A DNA stretch of 37,054 nt, taken from contig CAJONZ010000104.1 in NCBI GenBank assembly GCA_905236065.1, positions 1 to 37,054 of the forward strand, written 5' to 3'. Of the stretch, positions 8,083 through 14,826 are shown one piece after another. The number at the start of each line of letters is the position of its first letter. The stretch's first letter is position 1. This DNA comes from an uncultured Bacteroidaceae bacterium. Its GTDB lineage: Bacteria; Bacteroidota; Bacteroidia; Bacteroidales; Bacteroidaceae. The translations under genes and the position numbers were made by a program. The notes under the pieces are model-generated. The model did no database searches and was not told where the DNA came from. It saw nothing but the letters and a program-made list of their open reading frames with translations.

Positions 8083-8160
8083 TTATTTCAAAATTGAAAT
8101 GTTGGCTGCGATTGCTGCAACTGCTACGAGTACTGCAGCGATAATTGTCATTGTTGCCAT
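8083..8160 (-). CDS. Tiny hydrophobic membrane peptide, first tandem copy (25 aa)
   Basis: It encodes exactly the same 25-residue hydrophobic peptide as the copy at 7947-8024, with five synonymous codon differences and no amino-acid change. The Shine-Dalgarno region is also duplicated (AAAGAAAGGAGA before both ATGs). The start codons are 136 bases apart, and 58 bases lie between the genes. The peptide has Ala/Val/Ile-rich residues 5-19, enough for one membrane span, and only one charged side chain. It sits about 390 bases after a consensus promoter, behind a repetitive leader. No neighbouring gene shares the transcript, so the peptides are its main product. The role is not known; a membrane-active toxin, a signal peptide precursor or a small membrane-protein partner are all possible. 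Confidence 0.8.
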   Translation of the reverse strand: MATMTIIAAVLVAVAAIAANISILK

Positions 8161-8180
8161 AATACAGTCTCCTTTCTTTT

Positions 8181-8252
8181 TTAATTCGTATTTAAACGAG
8201 TGCAACTTTTACCTTTCTTATTGAGTATGCAACTCTTTGCTTTCTTTTTCAT
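8181..8252 (-). CDS. Possible 23-residue basic Cys-containing peptide
   Basis: A 23-codon frame (MKKKAKSCILNKKGKSC, then TRLNTN) lies directly before the first hydrophobic peptide, ending 20 bases before its ATG. It is Lys-rich with an internal echo (KKKAKSC, KKGKSC). It has no Shine-Dalgarno site and no second copy to test for selection. It may be a leader peptide or chance. Confidence 0.25.
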   Translation of the reverse strand: MKKKAKSCILNKKGKSCTRLNTN

Positions 8253-8287
8253 TCGTTTTCAAGTTTCAACTCTCGGGTGCTAGGTTT

Positions 8288-8329
8288 TCACCCGCAGCCC
8301 TTGAGTTTCCGCTTTACTAAAATTTTCAT
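8288..8329 (-). CDS. Possible 13-residue leader peptide
   Basis: A 13-codon frame (MKILVKRKLKGCG) inside the leader of the small-peptide transcript. It is basic with one Cys, like the frame at 8181-8252. There is no ribosome-binding site and no comparative support. Listed only because it could take part in translation-coupled control. Confidence 0.15.
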   Translation of the reverse strand: MKILVKRKLKGCG

Positions 8330-8380
8330 CCTGCTCAATCTTCTACTTTTACCTTTTTGTGCTAATCCTACTGAAAGAAC

Positions 8381-8474
8381 CAATCTTTATTAACCTTATT
8401 AACTAACCTATGAAAAAACAATCTTTACTAACCTTTAACTAACCTATGAAATCTATCCTTATCAATCCTTATCA
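8381..8474 (-). repeat. Tandem repeats in the small-peptide leader
   Basis: Two near-identical units of about 35 bases (8381-8416 and 8419-8451, plus-strand core CTAACCTATGAAA) are followed by a short ATCCTTATCA tandem (about 8455-8474). On the minus strand the motif AAAGGTAAAAG also occurs three times in the leader. The leader is low in complexity and weakly structured. Confidence 0.65.
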
Positions 8475-8559
8475 ATCTTCTTTTACCTTTGTCATCCAAA
8501 CGCTGAGGTTTTCTGACCGCTGTGGGTTGTTTTGTTGCCCCTTTGTTTTTTTGACGCTG

Positions 8560-8590
8560 CAAAGTTACGGCGGTTTCATGGACCCACAAA
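8560..8590 (-). promoter_or_regulatory. Consensus promoter of the small-peptide transcription unit
   Basis: On the minus strand: TTTG (8590-8587), a 19-base spacer and TAACTTTG (8567-8560). This fits the Bacteroidota consensus exactly. The start site would be near 8553, giving a leader of about 390 bases before the first peptide ATG at 8160. Confidence 0.85.
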
Positions 8591-8644
8591 CTTTTTACAA
8601 GAAAAAATGCAGTTTTTTCTAATTTTTATGATTTAAATCAATAA

Positions 8645-8691
8645 TTGTGCGGGCAAACAATCGAAAAACAGCCTTCTGTGTGCCCGCACAA
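8645..8691. repeat. Perfect 11-bp inverted repeat
   Basis: TTGTGCGGGCA (8645-8655) and TGCCCGCACAA (8681-8691) are exact reverse complements separated by 25 bases. No T run follows on either strand. It lies between the divergent small-peptide and dusB promoters. Apart from this palindrome, bases 8600-8860 show nothing I can name. Confidence 0.5.
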
Positions 8692-8860
8692 CGCTCGAAA
8701 AGCCACTTTTTAAAGGGTTTTGCGCTTCCGCCCCTTTTTTGTCCTCAAAATGCCCCTTTCTCTGTCCACCTGCCCCGCACTCTTTATAATATAATAATGT
8801 ATATAGGGCTACTTTTTTGTCTATCCTCTTCCTGGGTGCCAAGAAAAACCCGCTCATAAT

Positions 8861-8893
8861 TTTGGCAGGGAAACCTTTTAATCCGTACCTTTG
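8861..8893 (+). promoter_or_regulatory. Consensus promoter for dusB
   Basis: TTTG (8861-8864), a 21-base spacer and TACCTTTG (8886-8893). It lies 23 bases before the dusB ATG. Confidence 0.8.
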
Positions 8894-8916
8894 CACCCAG
8901 AAACCACGAATTTCCA

Positions 8917-10005
8917 ATGAAAATCGCTGAAATAGACTTAGGCCCTCGTCCCGTCATGTTGGCACCGATGGAGGATGTCACCGACCAGGCTTTCCGAATG
9001 CTCTGCAAGGAGTTCGGTGCCTCAATGGTCTATTCCGAGTTCGTCAGTGCCGATGCCTTGATTCGGAACGTGAACCGCTCGTTAGAGAAAATCAAGGTCG
9101 ATGACCGCGAACGCCCCGTCGCCATTCAGATTTATGGCCGCGACGTGGAGAGCATGGTCGAAGCTGCCCGCATGGTGGAGAGCCATGCCCATCCCGACCT
9201 GCTCGACCTCAACTTCGGCTGTCCCGTCAAGAAGGTGGCAGGCAAGGGTGCGGGCAGCGGTATGCTGCGCACCCCGCAGTTGATGCTCGGCATCACCCGT
9301 GCCGTGGCGAAAGCCGTCAGCCTGCCCGTCACGGTGAAGACACGCCTGGGCTGGGACGTGCCCACCATGATGGACGCACGGACCTTCCTGCCCGATGCCC
9401 CAGCGGGTCGTCCCTACATCGTTGAGCTGGCCGAGCGGCTGCAAGACTGTGGCATTCAGGCACTCACCATCCACGGGCGCACCCGTTCGCAGATGTACCA
9501 GGGTGAAGCCGACTGGACGCTCATCGGGGCTGTGAAGGACAATCCCCGCATGACTATCCCCATCATCGGCAACGGCGACATCACCACTGCCGAGCAGTGC
9601 CTTGCAGCCTTTGAGCAATATGGTGTGGACGGTGTGATGATTGGCCGCGCCACCTTCGGCCAACCGTGGCTCTTCAAGGACATCCGCACCTTCCTCGACA
9701 CAGGCCACCACGACGACACCCTCACCCTCGATTGGAAATTCCAGGTGCTTCGCCGGCAAGTGGAGCAATCCGTGGCCTACTGCCTGCGCGAGGACAACGC
9801 CCTGAAAGAACGCAAGCGCACCGAACTGGGCGGCATCCTCCACGTGCGCCGTCACCTTGCTAACTCCCCTCTTTTCAAGGGCATCCCCAATTTCCGTGAG
9901 ACCCGCATCAAGATTCTCCGTGCCACGACGCAGGAAGAGCTCTTCGCCCTCCTGGACGAGGCAAAGGAAAGGATTGCGGAGTCCCATACTCCTTTTCTTG
10001 CTTGA
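8917..10005 (+). CDS. dusB: tRNA-dihydrouridine synthase
   Basis: A 362-residue flavin enzyme that reduces uridine to dihydrouridine in the D-loop of tRNA. The FMN-binding TIM barrel opens with VMLAPMEDVTDQAFR. The catalytic Cys lies in DLNFGCPVKKVAGKGAG, and later conserved stretches are present (VKTRLGW, ALTIHGRTRSQMYQG, IGNGDI, GVMIGRATFGQPWLF). The C-terminal helical tRNA-binding domain is complete. The protein is slightly longer than the usual 320-340, partly from an insert around residues 152-165 (FLPDAPAGRPYI). Assignment to DusB and not another Dus subtype rests on overall similarity. It is monocistronic, with its own promoter. Confidence 0.93.
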   Translation: MKIAEIDLGPRPVMLAPMEDVTDQAFRMLCKEFGASMVYSEFVSADALIRNVNRSLEKIKVDDRERPVAIQIYGRDVESMVEAARMVESHAHPDLLDLNFGCPVKKVAGKGAGSGMLRTPQLMLGITRAVAKAVSLPVTVKTRLGWDVPTMMDARTFLPDAPAGRPYIVELAERLQDCGIQALTIHGRTRSQMYQGEADWTLIGAVKDNPRMTIPIIGNGDITTAEQCLAAFEQYGVDGVMIGRATFGQPWLFKDIRTFLDTGHHDDTLTLDWKFQVLRRQVEQSVAYCLREDNALKERKRTELGGILHVRRHLANSPLFKGIPNFRETRIKILRATTQEELFALLDEAKERIAESHTPFLA

Positions 10006-10073
10006 TGCCAAGGCTCGTCTCCGGCCTTTCTTTATAACCCTTTCCATTTCAATGCTTTTTTGTTGCTGAAATC

Positions 10074-10151
10074 ACGCAGAACTCTTTTCGTCAGTAGAGT
10101 ACTGCGTGAAATCGAATAGGGTTCTGCGTCATCTCCGATAGAGTTCAGCGT
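10074..10151 (+). repeat. 22-base-period intergenic repeat element, copy 1
   Basis: Four 12-base units start at 10074, 10096, 10118 and 10140, exactly 22 bases apart. The first is inverted (ACGCAGAACTCT). The other three are direct variants of AGAGTTCTGCGT. Units one and two can form a hairpin. A second copy with the same order and the same 22-base spacing is at 31697-31774. This copy lies between dusB and the DUF4294 gene. Confidence 0.8.
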
Positions 10152-10409
10152 GAAAATTCATACGAATCATACGGACACAGGAGCAGAAAAATCCCCGGAC
10201 TTCCAACTTGGGCACCGACTAAGAAATCGATCTGCAGTGCGCTTGGGGAAGGCGGGGAATAAACTGTTTTTTAGCCCGAAAGCAAAATTTGCGACAAATA
10301 TACAACTTTGCCATGAATGTGCAAAAAAAGTAAGCATTTTTTTTGAGTTTTTACGTTTTTAAGTTTTTGCGTTCGTATGTTTGGAGTTTTTAAGTCTCTA
10401 CGTTTCTCG

Positions 10410-10434
10410 GTTCGTGAATTTCTTCGTAATTTTG
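10410..10434 (+). promoter_or_regulatory. Promoter for the DUF4294 gene
   Basis: The -7 box TAATTTTG is at 10427-10434. The -33 region is weak (TTTC at about 10403, TTCG at about 10411). Bases 10325-10420 before it are a low-complexity run of TTTTTAAG/TTTTTGCG/TTTTTACG-like units often seen between genes in this group. Confidence 0.55.
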
Positions 10435-10456
10435 CAGCCCAAAACCGAATGCGTAC

Positions 10457-11098
10457 ATGGTGACAAAAAGATTTTTCACGGGACTGTTCCTTTGCTTGTT
10501 GGTTTTCAATGCCAGCCATGCACAACTGATGGCAGACGAACAGATGGACAGGGAGATGACGGGAGACCCCATCTTTTCCCACGCCATGTATTACACGGGA
10601 ATGGTGGAGGACAATGGTGAGATGATTCCCAGCTTTATGTTCTCCGATGTGTATGTGTTCAACAAGCTGGTTTTCAAAAACACGCGACAGGCGAAGAAGT
10701 ACTACAAGATTGCCTACAACATCAAAAAGGTCTATCCCATAGCGGTGGAGATTCAGAAAACAGTGAACAAGACGATTGCTCACATTGATTCGCTACCGAC
10801 GAAGAAGGAGAAGGATGCTTTCATCAAGCAAGCGGAGAAGGACCTGAAGAAGGAATACTACCCGAAGTTGAAGAAACTGACCTTCTCGCAAGGAAAATTG
10901 CTCATCAAGCTGGTGGACCGCCAATGCGACATGACAAGCTATCAGCTGATTAAGACATACATGGGTGGCTTCAAGGCTGGATTCTACAATGCGTTCGCCA
11001 GCCTTTTCGGGGCGAGCCTGAAAAAGGAATATGACCCGGAATGCGACGACCGCCTGACAGAACGCGCCATCCTGCTGATTGAGAGCGGACAATTATAA
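10457..11098 (+). CDS. DUF4294 domain-containing exported protein
   Basis: A 213-residue protein of a Bacteroidota-specific family of unknown function. The first 23 residues are a signal peptide (MVTKRFFTGLFLCLLVFNAS, then HAQ). The rest is soluble, Lys-rich and mainly helical. It includes family-typical stretches: NTRQAKKYYKIAYNIKKVYP, KKEYYPKLKKLTFSQGKLLI and IDRQC-like LVDRQCDMTSYQLIK near residues 154-169. The region with Phe and Gly (YMGGFKAGFYNAFASLFG) near residue 175 may pack on a membrane or partner. It is followed after 18 bases by the SpoU methyltransferase gene, and the two probably share a transcript. No function can be deduced. Confidence 0.8.
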   Translation: MVTKRFFTGLFLCLLVFNASHAQLMADEQMDREMTGDPIFSHAMYYTGMVEDNGEMIPSFMFSDVYVFNKLVFKNTRQAKKYYKIAYNIKKVYPIAVEIQKTVNKTIAHIDSLPTKKEKDAFIKQAEKDLKKEYYPKLKKLTFSQGKLLIKLVDRQCDMTSYQLIKTYMGGFKAGFYNAFASLFGASLKKEYDPECDDRLTERAILLIESGQL

Positions 11099-11116
11099 CT
11101 ACAAATTTTCATTCCC

Positions 11117-11647
11117 TTGCGTAAACTGAAAGTAACAGAGATGGGCCGAATGAACCCAGAGGAGTTCAAGGCTGCGGAGAAGATGCCGCTGGTTGTTGTG
11201 CTGGACGACGTCCGCTCCATGTACAACGTGGGAAGCGTGTTTCGCACGGCAGATGCCTTCCGGGTAGAAGCCATTTATCTATGTGGGATTACGGCCCAGC
11301 CGCCGCATCCAGAGATTCACAAGACGGCACTGGGGGCGGAGGACACGGTGACGTGGAAGCATTTCCAAAGTACGCAGGAGGCAGTGGAATCGCTGAGGAA
11401 GGATGGCTGCCACGTGTTTGCCATCGAGCAGTGCGAAGGCTCGACGATGCTGCAAGATTTGTATTTGGAGGCAGGGAAACGCTATGCCATCGTGCTGGGA
11501 AACGAGGTGAAAGGGGTGAAGCAGGAGGTCATCGACGGGAGCGACGGCTGTTTGGAAATCCCGCAATTCGGCACCAAGCATTCGCTGAATGTTTCGACCA
11601 CGGCTGGAATCGTCATCTGGGAATTTGCAAAACAAATGATAATATAA
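11117..11647 (+). CDS. SpoU/TrmH-family RNA 2'-O-methyltransferase
   Basis: A 176-residue SPOUT-fold enzyme expected to transfer methyl from S-adenosylmethionine to the 2'-hydroxyl of a tRNA or rRNA nucleotide. The three SpoU motifs are visible: LDDVRSMYNVGSVFRTADAF (motif 1, with the catalytic Asn/Arg), YAIVLGNEVKGV (motif 2) and EIPQFGTKHSLNVSTTAGIV (motif 3), which form the trefoil-knot cofactor site. There is no N-terminal RNA-binding extension, so it is a minimal family member. The start is a TTG giving MRKLKVTEM, which matches how Bacteroidales relatives begin as I recall them; the first in-frame ATG (11141) would cut conserved residues. It is probably co-transcribed with the DUF4294 gene. 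The exact RNA target is unknown. Confidence 0.87.
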   Translation: MRKLKVTEMGRMNPEEFKAAEKMPLVVVLDDVRSMYNVGSVFRTADAFRVEAIYLCGITAQPPHPEIHKTALGAEDTVTWKHFQSTQEAVESLRKDGCHVFAIEQCEGSTMLQDLYLEAGKRYAIVLGNEVKGVKQEVIDGSDGCLEIPQFGTKHSLNVSTTAGIVIWEFAKQMII

Positions 11648-11723
11648 ACAAGGCGTTTCGTGCGCAAAATGTCGTTGTTTGTTGGGTTTTTTGATACAAA
11701 AACACAAATAGCGTCCTATTTAT

Positions 11724-11754
11724 TTTGTCTTTCTGTAAACTTTTCGGAACTTTG
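11724..11754 (+). promoter_or_regulatory. Likely promoter for korAB
   Basis: TTTG (11724-11727), a 19-base spacer and GAACTTTG (11747-11754), one base from the TAnnTTTG consensus. It gives a leader of about 120 bases before korA. Confidence 0.6.
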
Positions 11755-11880
11755 CAACGGTTTTGAAAGAAACGATACAATCAATTCAATAAGGTGGAAT
11801 AGGAAATTCGGGGTTTCACAACAAAACATTGTGCGACAGCGGATTTCGTCTTTCGGCTTTTGTAAATACATATTTATTAT

Positions 11881-13731
11881 ATGGCAGAAACATTGGAAGT
11901 AAAGGAACTGGCCGAAGTGGCCGTTCGTTTTTCAGGTGACTCTGGCGATGGAATGCAACTCGCTGGAAACATTTTTTCTACAGTTTCAGCTACTGTAGGT
12001 AATTCTATCAGTACTTTTCCAGACTATCCGGCAGACATCCGTGCCCCGCAAGGCTCACTGACTGGCGTCAGCGGTTTCCAGGTGCATATTGGTGCCGACA
12101 CGGTCTATACTCCGGGTGATAAGTGCGACGTACTCGTTGCCATGAACGCTGCTGCGCTCAAGACTCAATACAAATATGCAAAACCGGGTGCTGCCATCAT
12201 CATCGACACTGACTCTTTCCAAGCAGCAGACTTGAAGAAGGCCGCCTTTGCCACAGAGGATTATCTCGGCGAAATGGGCATTGACCCAGACCGTGTGATT
12301 GCCTGCCCTATCACCCAGATGGTGAAGGACTGTCTCGCAGACTCCGGCATGGACGTAAAGGCCATGCTCAAGTGCCGCAACATGTTTGCCTTGGGCCTTG
12401 TCTGCTGGCTTTTCGACCGCGACCTCGACATCGCTTTCAACTTCCTGAAAGAGAAATTTGCCAAGAAGCCCGGTGTGGCTGAGGCCAACATCAAGGTCAT
12501 TCAGGCCGGCTACGACTACGGACACAATACCCATAGCTCCGTGGCCAATGTCTATCGCATCGAGACAAAGAACAAGGTGCCCGGTCGTTACATGGACATC
12601 ACAGGCAACAAGGCAACGGCTTACGGCTTCATCGCCGCTGCGGAGAAAGCGGGCCTGAAGCTCTACTTGGGTTCCTACCCCATCACGCCTGCCACCGACG
12701 TGCTGCATGAACTTTCAAAGCACAAGTCGCTGGGCGTCACCACGGTACAGTGTGAGGACGAGATTGCCGGCTGCGCAAGTTCTGTCGGTGCCTCTTTCGC
12801 AGGAGCACTGGCCGTTACTTCCACCTCCGGCCCTGGCATTTGCCTGAAATCAGAGGCCATGAACCTGGCAGTCATCATGGAGTTGCCTTTGGTCGTTTTG
12901 GACGTTCAGCGCGGCGGTCCGGCTACGGGTCTTCCCACAAAGTCAGAGCAGACCGACCTTTTGCAGGCTTTGTTTGGCCGAAACGGTGAAAGCCCTATGC
13001 CCGTCATTGCAGCCACCTCTCCAACAGACTGCTTTGATGCAGCCTACATGGCCAGCAAGATGGCACTGGAGCACATGACTCCCGTCATTCTGATGACCGA
13101 CGCCTACGTGGCCAATGGCTCTGCCGCATTCAAGTTGCCAAACTTGGCTGACTATCCTGCCATCAATCCTCCATACGTTCCAGAAGAGCTGAAAGGCAGC
13201 TGGGCACCCTACCTGCGCAACCCTGAGACGGGCGTCCGCTACTGGGCCGTGCCTGGCCGCGAAGGTTTCCAGCATATCCTCGGCGGTCTGGAGAAGGACA
13301 ACAAGACGGGTGCCATCTCCACCGACCCGGAGAACCACAATTTGATGACCCACTTGCGTCAGGAGAAGATTGACAAAATCGCCGTTCCCGACCTTGAGGT
13401 GCTTGGTGACAAAGAGGATGCCGACCTGCTCATCGTGGGTTTCGGTGGCACGTACGGACACCTCCACGCTGCCATGGACGAGCTTCGCGCCCAAGGCAAG
13501 AAGGTTGCTCTGGCTCACTTCAAGTACATCAACCCGCTGCCTGCCAACACAGCCGCCGTACTGGGCAAATACAAGAAAGTGGTGGTGGCCGAGCAGAACA
13601 TGGGACAATTGGCCGGCTGGCTCCGCATGAAAGTCGATAATTTCACCCCCTACCAGTTCAACGAGGTAAAGGGACAACCCTTTGTGGTGAACGAACTTGT
13701 CGCCAAATTCAATGAAATCTTAAACAAATAA
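11881..13731 (+). CDS. korA: 2-oxoacid:ferredoxin oxidoreductase, fused gamma-alpha subunit
   Basis: A 616-residue subunit of an enzyme that oxidatively decarboxylates 2-oxoglutarate (or a related 2-oxoacid) to an acyl-CoA and passes the electrons to ferredoxin. Residues 1-200 are the gamma domain (FSGDSGDGMQLAGN, PDYPADIRAPQGS). The alpha domain follows (GSYPITPATDVLHEL, STSGPGICLKSEAMNLAVIM, DVQRGGPATGLPTKSEQTDL), then the transketolase C-terminal-like domain (FGGTYGHLHAAMDEL). Gamma-alpha fusion is the usual form in Bacteroidales. The beta subunit gene follows 18 bases later. There is no ferredoxin-like delta domain, as expected for Kor-type enzymes. Whether the substrate is 2-oxoglutarate or another 2-oxoacid cannot be fixed from sequence alone. 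Confidence 0.92.
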   Translation: MAETLEVKELAEVAVRFSGDSGDGMQLAGNIFSTVSATVGNSISTFPDYPADIRAPQGSLTGVSGFQVHIGADTVYTPGDKCDVLVAMNAAALKTQYKYAKPGAAIIIDTDSFQAADLKKAAFATEDYLGEMGIDPDRVIACPITQMVKDCLADSGMDVKAMLKCRNMFALGLVCWLFDRDLDIAFNFLKEKFAKKPGVAEANIKVIQAGYDYGHNTHSSVANVYRIETKNKVPGRYMDITGNKATAYGFIAAAEKAGLKLYLGSYPITPATDVLHELSKHKSLGVTTVQCEDEIAGCASSVGASFAGALAVTSTSGPGICLKSEAMNLAVIMELPLVVLDVQRGGPATGLPTKSEQTDLLQALFGRNGESPMPVIAATSPTDCFDAAYMASKMALEHMTPVILMTDAYVANGSAAFKLPNLADYPAINPPYVPEELKGSWAPYLRNPETGVRYWAVPGREGFQHILGGLEKDNKTGAISTDPENHNLMTHLRQEKIDKIAVPDLEVLGDKEDADLLIVGFGGTYGHLHAAMDELRAQGKKVALAHFKYINPLPANTAAVLGKYKKVVVAEQNMGQLAGWLRMKVDNFTPYQFNEVKGQPFVVNELVAKFNEILNK

Positions 13732-13749
13732 ACAGAAAGGACATTCACT

Positions 13750-14754
13750 ATGGCATATACAGCTTCAGACTTTAAGAAAGGACAGCCAAGATGGTGTCCG
13801 GGTTGCGGAGACCACTTTTTCTTGGCAAGTTTACATAAGGCAATGGCAGAGATTGGCGTGGAGCCATGGAACACGGCAGTGATTTCAGGTATCGGTTGCT
13901 CCTCGCGCTTGCCACACTATATGGCTACCTACGGCATGAACACCATTCACGGACGTGCCGCAGCCATTGCAACAGGTGCAAAGGTCGTCAACCCCAACCT
14001 TGCCGTTTGGCAGGTGAGCGGTGACGGAGACGGACTCGCCATCGGTGGCAACCACTTCATCCATGCCAACCGCCGCAACATCAACCTCAACATGATTCTG
14101 CTGAACAACCGCATCTACGGACTCACCAAAGGACAGTACAGCCCGACCAGTCCACGCGGATTCGTCAGCAAATCCTCTCCTTACGGCACCGTGGAGGATC
14201 CCTTCCGTCCTGCCGAGCTCTGCTTTGGCGCACGTGGCCATTTCTTTGCCCGTGCCGTTGCCACTGACGCACCTGGCACCGTGGAGATTTTGAAGGCTGC
14301 CTACCAGCACAAAGGTGCCGCCGTGTGTGAGATTCTCCAAAACTGCGTCATCTTCAACAACGGCACCCACGACTCCGTCTATTCAAAGGAAGGCCGTGCG
14401 AAAAATGCCATCTACGTTCAGCACGGGAAACCGCTCATCTTCGGCGAGAACAACGAGTTCGGTCTCGTTCAGGAGGGTTTCGGACTCAAGGTGGTGGAAA
14501 TCGGTAAGGATGGCATCACAGAGGCCGACATCCTCGTCCACGACGCACACTGTGAGGACAACACACTCCAGCTCAAGCTTGCGCTCATGGGCAACGGTGA
14601 CGGTTTTCCTGTTGCCTTAGGCGTCATCCGCGACGTGGACGCTCCCACTTACGACGACTGCGTGAACGCACAGATTGAGGAAGTGAAAGCAGCTAAGAAG
14701 TACCACAACTTCGCCGAGCTGCTTGAGACCAACGATATTTGGGAGGTTAAGTAA
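13750..14754 (+). CDS. korB: 2-oxoacid:ferredoxin oxidoreductase, beta subunit (thiamine diphosphate binding)
   Basis: A 334-residue beta subunit that binds thiamine diphosphate and a [4Fe-4S] cluster and completes the korA product. The N-terminal RWCPGCGDHFFL supplies two cluster Cys and IGCSS a third. The cofactor motif is GDGDGLAIGGNH, ending in MILLNNRIYGLTKGQ. The family stretch AVCEILQNCVIFNN is near residue 200. The C-terminal part is complete and ends just before a strong terminator, so korAB is a two-gene operon. The start ATG has a fair Shine-Dalgarno-like AGAAAGGAC upstream. Confidence 0.93.
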   Translation: MAYTASDFKKGQPRWCPGCGDHFFLASLHKAMAEIGVEPWNTAVISGIGCSSRLPHYMATYGMNTIHGRAAAIATGAKVVNPNLAVWQVSGDGDGLAIGGNHFIHANRRNINLNMILLNNRIYGLTKGQYSPTSPRGFVSKSSPYGTVEDPFRPAELCFGARGHFFARAVATDAPGTVEILKAAYQHKGAAVCEILQNCVIFNNGTHDSVYSKEGRAKNAIYVQHGKPLIFGENNEFGLVQEGFGLKVVEIGKDGITEADILVHDAHCEDNTLQLKLALMGNGDGFPVALGVIRDVDAPTYDDCVNAQIEEVKAAKKYHNFAELLETNDIWEVK

Positions 14755-14787
14755 CCGCTTCCTTCCCCTATTATATATATTGTGTAC

Positions 14788-14820
14788 AAAGGTGCAGCCT
14801 TCGGGTTGCACCTTTTTTTG
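14788..14820 (+). terminator. UUCG-capped terminator after korB
   Basis: AAAGGTGCAGCC (14788-14799), a TTCG loop and GGTTGCACCTTT form a stable stem that runs into seven T. It lies 34 bases after the korB stop. The pullulanase gene converges from the other side, ending at 14827. Confidence 0.9.
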
Positions 14821-14826
14821 TGCTCC

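Noticed and set aside
8633-8917. Minus-strand frame of 94 codons upstream of dusB
   Set aside because: It runs through the dusB promoter and the 11-bp inverted repeat, and its composition does not look like a protein.
9082-10047. Long minus-strand frame opposite dusB (321 codons)
   Set aside because: It is a mirror frame caused by GC-rich codons of dusB, with no family motif; similar long shadow frames lie opposite panE, trkA, korA and leuS.
10074-10151. CRISPR-like array of short direct repeats
   Set aside because: Units are only 12 bases with 10-base spacers, the first is inverted, and spacers are not unique-length protospacer-like sequences; no cas genes are present.
10150-10362. Plus-strand frame of 70 codons between dusB and the DUF4294 gene
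   Set aside because: It starts in the tail of the 22-base repeat element, has no ribosome-binding site and ends in low-complexity sequence.
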